7,310 nt of DNA from Gammaproteobacteria bacterium (GTDB taxonomy: Bacteria > Pseudomonadota > Gammaproteobacteria > Chromatiales > Chromatiaceae), in contig SBFV01000129.1 in the NCBI GenBank assembly GCA_006227775.1, positions 1 through 7,310 of the forward strand. The letters are read 5' to 3'. The position numbers were made by a program, and so were the translations under genes. Numbering within the stretch: position 1 is the stretch's first letter; each line of letters begins with the position of its first letter. Positions 5,651 through 7,310 of this stretch are shown in pieces. Under the pieces are notes generated by a model, which was not told the DNA's origin, did no database searches, and was given only the letters and a program-made list of their open reading frames with translations.

Positions 5651-6235
5651 TCATTCCCACGGTGGAACCGCGAAGGCCCGCGCCTCATCGGCACTGCCTG
5701 GTGCCATGAAGTCGTGGATCGAATCGTCGGTGAAGTAACGCCAGAACGACGTTTCAATCGCCTGGTCACGGATGGCGAACGCACCGTCGGCCTCGCGCTG
5801 TCGAAGAAACTGCCGGTAGGCGTCGAGCGGCTCCGGTCCGAGCTGCTGGTAAATGATGCGACCGCCATACTCGGCGTAGAGCGCCTTGTTGATCTTCCAC
5901 TGCCGGATGATGCCGCGGGCCATGTCGCGCTTCATCGCGTCCACCTCGGCCCTTTCCTCCGCGGTCAGGTCGTCATCCGCCGCCGGACCGCGGGCGGCCA
6001 TGTCGCGGCGCATCTTCACCTGCAAGGCGTCGACTTCCACGGGCTCGGCCGCGATCCCTCGCTCCTCGGCATACTGGTCCAGGAGGCGGGTGATGATGGT
6101 CTCCTGCACCTCTACAGCGTCCGCGCTGGGCACCGGCTGCCCCAGCACCTCGGCGGGTTCGCTCGCGGCTGCGCCAAGTCCCCAGCAACCGCCGGCAACC
6201 AGGCAGAGCAGCAGCGCACTGGTGCGTACCTTCAT
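5651..6235 (-). CDS. exported helical protein of unknown function
   Basis: A 194-residue protein with an N-terminal signal, MKVRTSALLLCLVAGGCWGL followed by GAAASEP. Signal peptidase I cleavage after GAAA is more likely than lipidation at Cys17, because alanine at -3 makes a poor lipobox. The mature part is almost wholly helical. Residues 45-75 (ETIITRLLDQYAEERGI, then EPVEVDALQVK) resemble the N-terminal chaperone helices of SurA-type proteins, which I offer only as a weak hint. A charged linker (AEERAEVDAMKRDMARG) leads to a probably conserved core IIRQWKINKALYAEYGGRI (109-127) and FWRYFTDDSIHDFM (164-177). The start at 6235 is supported by GAGGGG at 6244-6249, eight bases upstream. The gene lies 174 bases downstream of the 6410-7087 gene on the same strand and may be read from its own promoter. 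Confidence 0.8.
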   Translation of the reverse strand: MKVRTSALLLCLVAGGCWGLGAAASEPAEVLGQPVPSADAVEVQETIITRLLDQYAEERGIAAEPVEVDALQVKMRRDMAARGPAADDDLTAEERAEVDAMKRDMARGIIRQWKINKALYAEYGGRIIYQQLGPEPLDAYRQFLRQREADGAFAIRDQAIETSFWRYFTDDSIHDFMAPGSADEARAFAVPPWE

Positions 6236-6337
6236 CCCGAGAGCCCCTCGACGATGACGTTTGCGCTCACTGGCATTGCCGGCTGCAACCGTTCTATCGA
6301 TATCTGGACGGACGGACGCCGTCACGGCTGAGGCGAG

Positions 6338-6351
6338 CGCCCTCTCGGGCG
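6338..6351 (-). terminator. possible hairpin after the 6410-7087 gene
   Basis: On the minus strand CGCCC-GAGA-GGGCG is a perfect five-base stem with a GNRA-type tetraloop, 58 bases after the stop codon at 6410. A competing stem pairs TCGGGC a little upstream with GCCCGA. No U-run follows, so it may stabilise the 3' end or terminate poorly; it is not a classical terminator. Confidence 0.3.
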
Positions 6352-6458
6352 GAGCAACGTTGCCCGACGCAGGTAATTGAACTGGTTCCGGTTGGATCGG
6401 TGCAGTACATCAGCCGCCCACGATCGCCGCCAGCGGCACCTCGTAGACCTCCCCGTTG
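6352..6458 (-). repeat. copy B of a duplicated gene-end segment
   Basis: The 3' end and downstream flank of the intact 225-residue gene, homologous without gaps to 3430-3536 (84 of 107 bases by hand count). Confidence 0.75.
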
Positions 6459-7087
6459 TCGCGGGTGACAGTCCAGATATCGCCGTTGCGCTCGGCCTTC
6501 ACCTCGCCGACGGTGGCGTTGACGTAGTCGGTCATGAAGTTGATGGTGAACTGCTTGCCAAGCTGGCTCTGGATGACGATCGATGCCTGGCGGTTCTCCA
6601 TGCGCAGGATACCGGCCGGGCAGTTGCCAAACTCCCTGTCACCTGCCGCCTTGCAGCGCAGCAGCGTGGTCGCGTCGTACTCGCCGCCCTCGTACTTGGT
6701 GGCGAAGGGGGCCGTGGGGTTATCCGCCCCGGCCGGCGCGCTCGCGGCGTTGTCCCAGTAAACGAAGAGGCTCTCCTTCGGGAAGCGGAAGATCAGCCCC
6801 GCCTCCCCCAGCCCGCTCTGACGATGGACCGCGTGCCCGTCCTGGTCGCGGAAGTTGCCGGGCGTGTCACCCACCGGCGACAGGTCGTAGGTGACGCCGT
6901 CCTCGCGGGTGATGGTGATGTAACCCTGGCGCTGACCGAAGGTGCAGGGCACCATCTTCTCCAGCTTGTCCGAGCCCTTCGCGTAGATCTCGCAGCGGGC
7001 CTGCGTCCAGTCCGCCGCGGACGGCAGCGCCCAGCCCGCCAAGAGGGCGGCAATCAGGGCCGCCGGTGCTGTCTCATTCATCGTCAT
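6410..7087 (-). CDS. exported protein of unknown function with recurring hairpin pattern
   Basis: A 225-residue protein with a signal peptide (hydrophobic core AALIAALLAGWAL, cleavage near PSAA before Asp26), so periplasmic or secreted. The mature chain has four cysteines: Cys32 and Cys48 in the N-terminal part, Cys145 and Cys156 in the C-terminal part, which suggests one disulfide in each half. A pattern recurs three times: RQGYITITREDGVTY (53-67), RQASIVIQSQLGKQF (166-180) and the tail segment TVTRDNGEVYEV (206-217), each with beta-branched strands, a turn glycine and an aromatic residue at the same spacing. Other notable parts are GLGEAGLIFRFPKESLFVYW (92-111) and the closing YEVPLAAIVGG. 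I do not recognise a named family. The start at 7087 is preceded by AGGGG at 7093-7097, five bases away. A truncated paralogue tail is at 3488. Confidence 0.85.
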   Translation of the reverse strand: MTMNETAPAALIAALLAGWALPSAADWTQARCEIYAKGSDKLEKMVPCTFGQRQGYITITREDGVTYDLSPVGDTPGNFRDQDGHAVHRQSGLGEAGLIFRFPKESLFVYWDNAASAPAGADNPTAPFATKYEGGEYDATTLLRCKAAGDREFGNCPAGILRMENRQASIVIQSQLGKQFTINFMTDYVNATVGEVKAERNGDIWTVTRDNGEVYEVPLAAIVGG

Positions 7088-7310
7088 CAGGACCCCTGTT
7101 CGATGTTGGTCTAGTGGTGCTGCGGTCCGTTGGCTCCCGTCACCCGGGCGAGCGATCGCATCCAGGCGCGCGCGTCTTGTCGGGCATGGGTCGTGGCTGG
7201 CCGCAACACGCGGCTGCCGCAATTCTAGGGGGCGTTCAGCGGCAGTTCGGATGCGTGCCGATGTCGTCGGCGCTTTCAACGCGATCGTTGGCGTTGGTCA
7301 ACTGGACGCA
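7088..7310. other. upstream region of the last gene, no gene seen
   Basis: This 223-base end of the window has no supported coding frame. The open frame of the 225-residue protein extends through it, but upstream translation is arginine-rich and precedes the signal peptide, so it is not part of the gene. It holds the inverted repeat at 7214-7245 and a CAACG-CGAT-CGTTG dyad near its right end. Confidence 0.4.
7214..7245 (-). promoter_or_regulatory. operator-like inverted repeat around a -10-like box
   Basis: CTGCCGC (7214-7220) and GCGGCAG (7239-7245) are exact reverse complements with an 18-base spacer. On the minus strand the spacer contains TAGAAT (7222-7227), a good match to a sigma-70 -10 box, though no convincing -35 lies 17 bases upstream. 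It sits about 130 bases before the start of the 6410-7087 gene and could be its regulated promoter. Base composition alone could also produce such a repeat. Confidence 0.3.

Noticed and set aside
6306..6317. Three tandem GGAC units
   Set aside because: Only 12 bases long; chance is sufficient in GC-rich DNA.
1..7310. CRISPR array, tRNA, rRNA or complete insertion sequence
   Set aside because: I saw no regularly spaced direct repeats, no cloverleaf-like segment, and no transposase motif or terminal inverted repeats with target duplication.

Overview
The window looks like chromosomal DNA of a GC-rich proteobacterium. A gammaproteobacterium of the purple-sulfur-bacterium type would fit, but this rests only on protein style and base composition; no rRNA or marker gene is present. 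It splits into a housekeeping-like left part and an accessory-like right part.

Left part (1-3297): a P-loop ATPase of the DUF815 type runs leftward off the window edge. Diverging from it is apbE, a lipoprotein FAD:protein FMN transferase, and behind apbE on the same strand is an exported cysteine-type glutathione peroxidase. Converging on the peroxidase is an exported SleB-like cell-wall hydrolase on the minus strand. ApbE, the peroxidase and the hydrolase all carry export signals, so this block mostly works on the envelope: flavin attachment, peroxide defence and peptidoglycan cutting.

Middle (about 3331-4357): roughly 1 kb without a convincing intact gene. Its base composition is lower in GC than the left block, and it holds several hairpins. 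It also holds a 107-base segment homologous to the 3' end and downstream flank of the gene at 6410-7087. I read this as the remnant of a decayed or interrupted paralogue.

Right part (4358-7087): four minus-strand genes of no known function, all encoding exported products (one lipoprotein, three with Sec-type signals), plus a probable 46-residue membrane protein at 5436-5576. Gaps of 74-293 bases suggest separate or loosely linked transcription units rather than one tight operon. The product of the last gene, 225 residues, has a hairpin-like pattern that recurs three times. I found no tRNA, rRNA, CRISPR array or recognisable insertion sequence. The most unusual content is the partial duplication, the set of unnamed exported proteins and the small membrane ORF.
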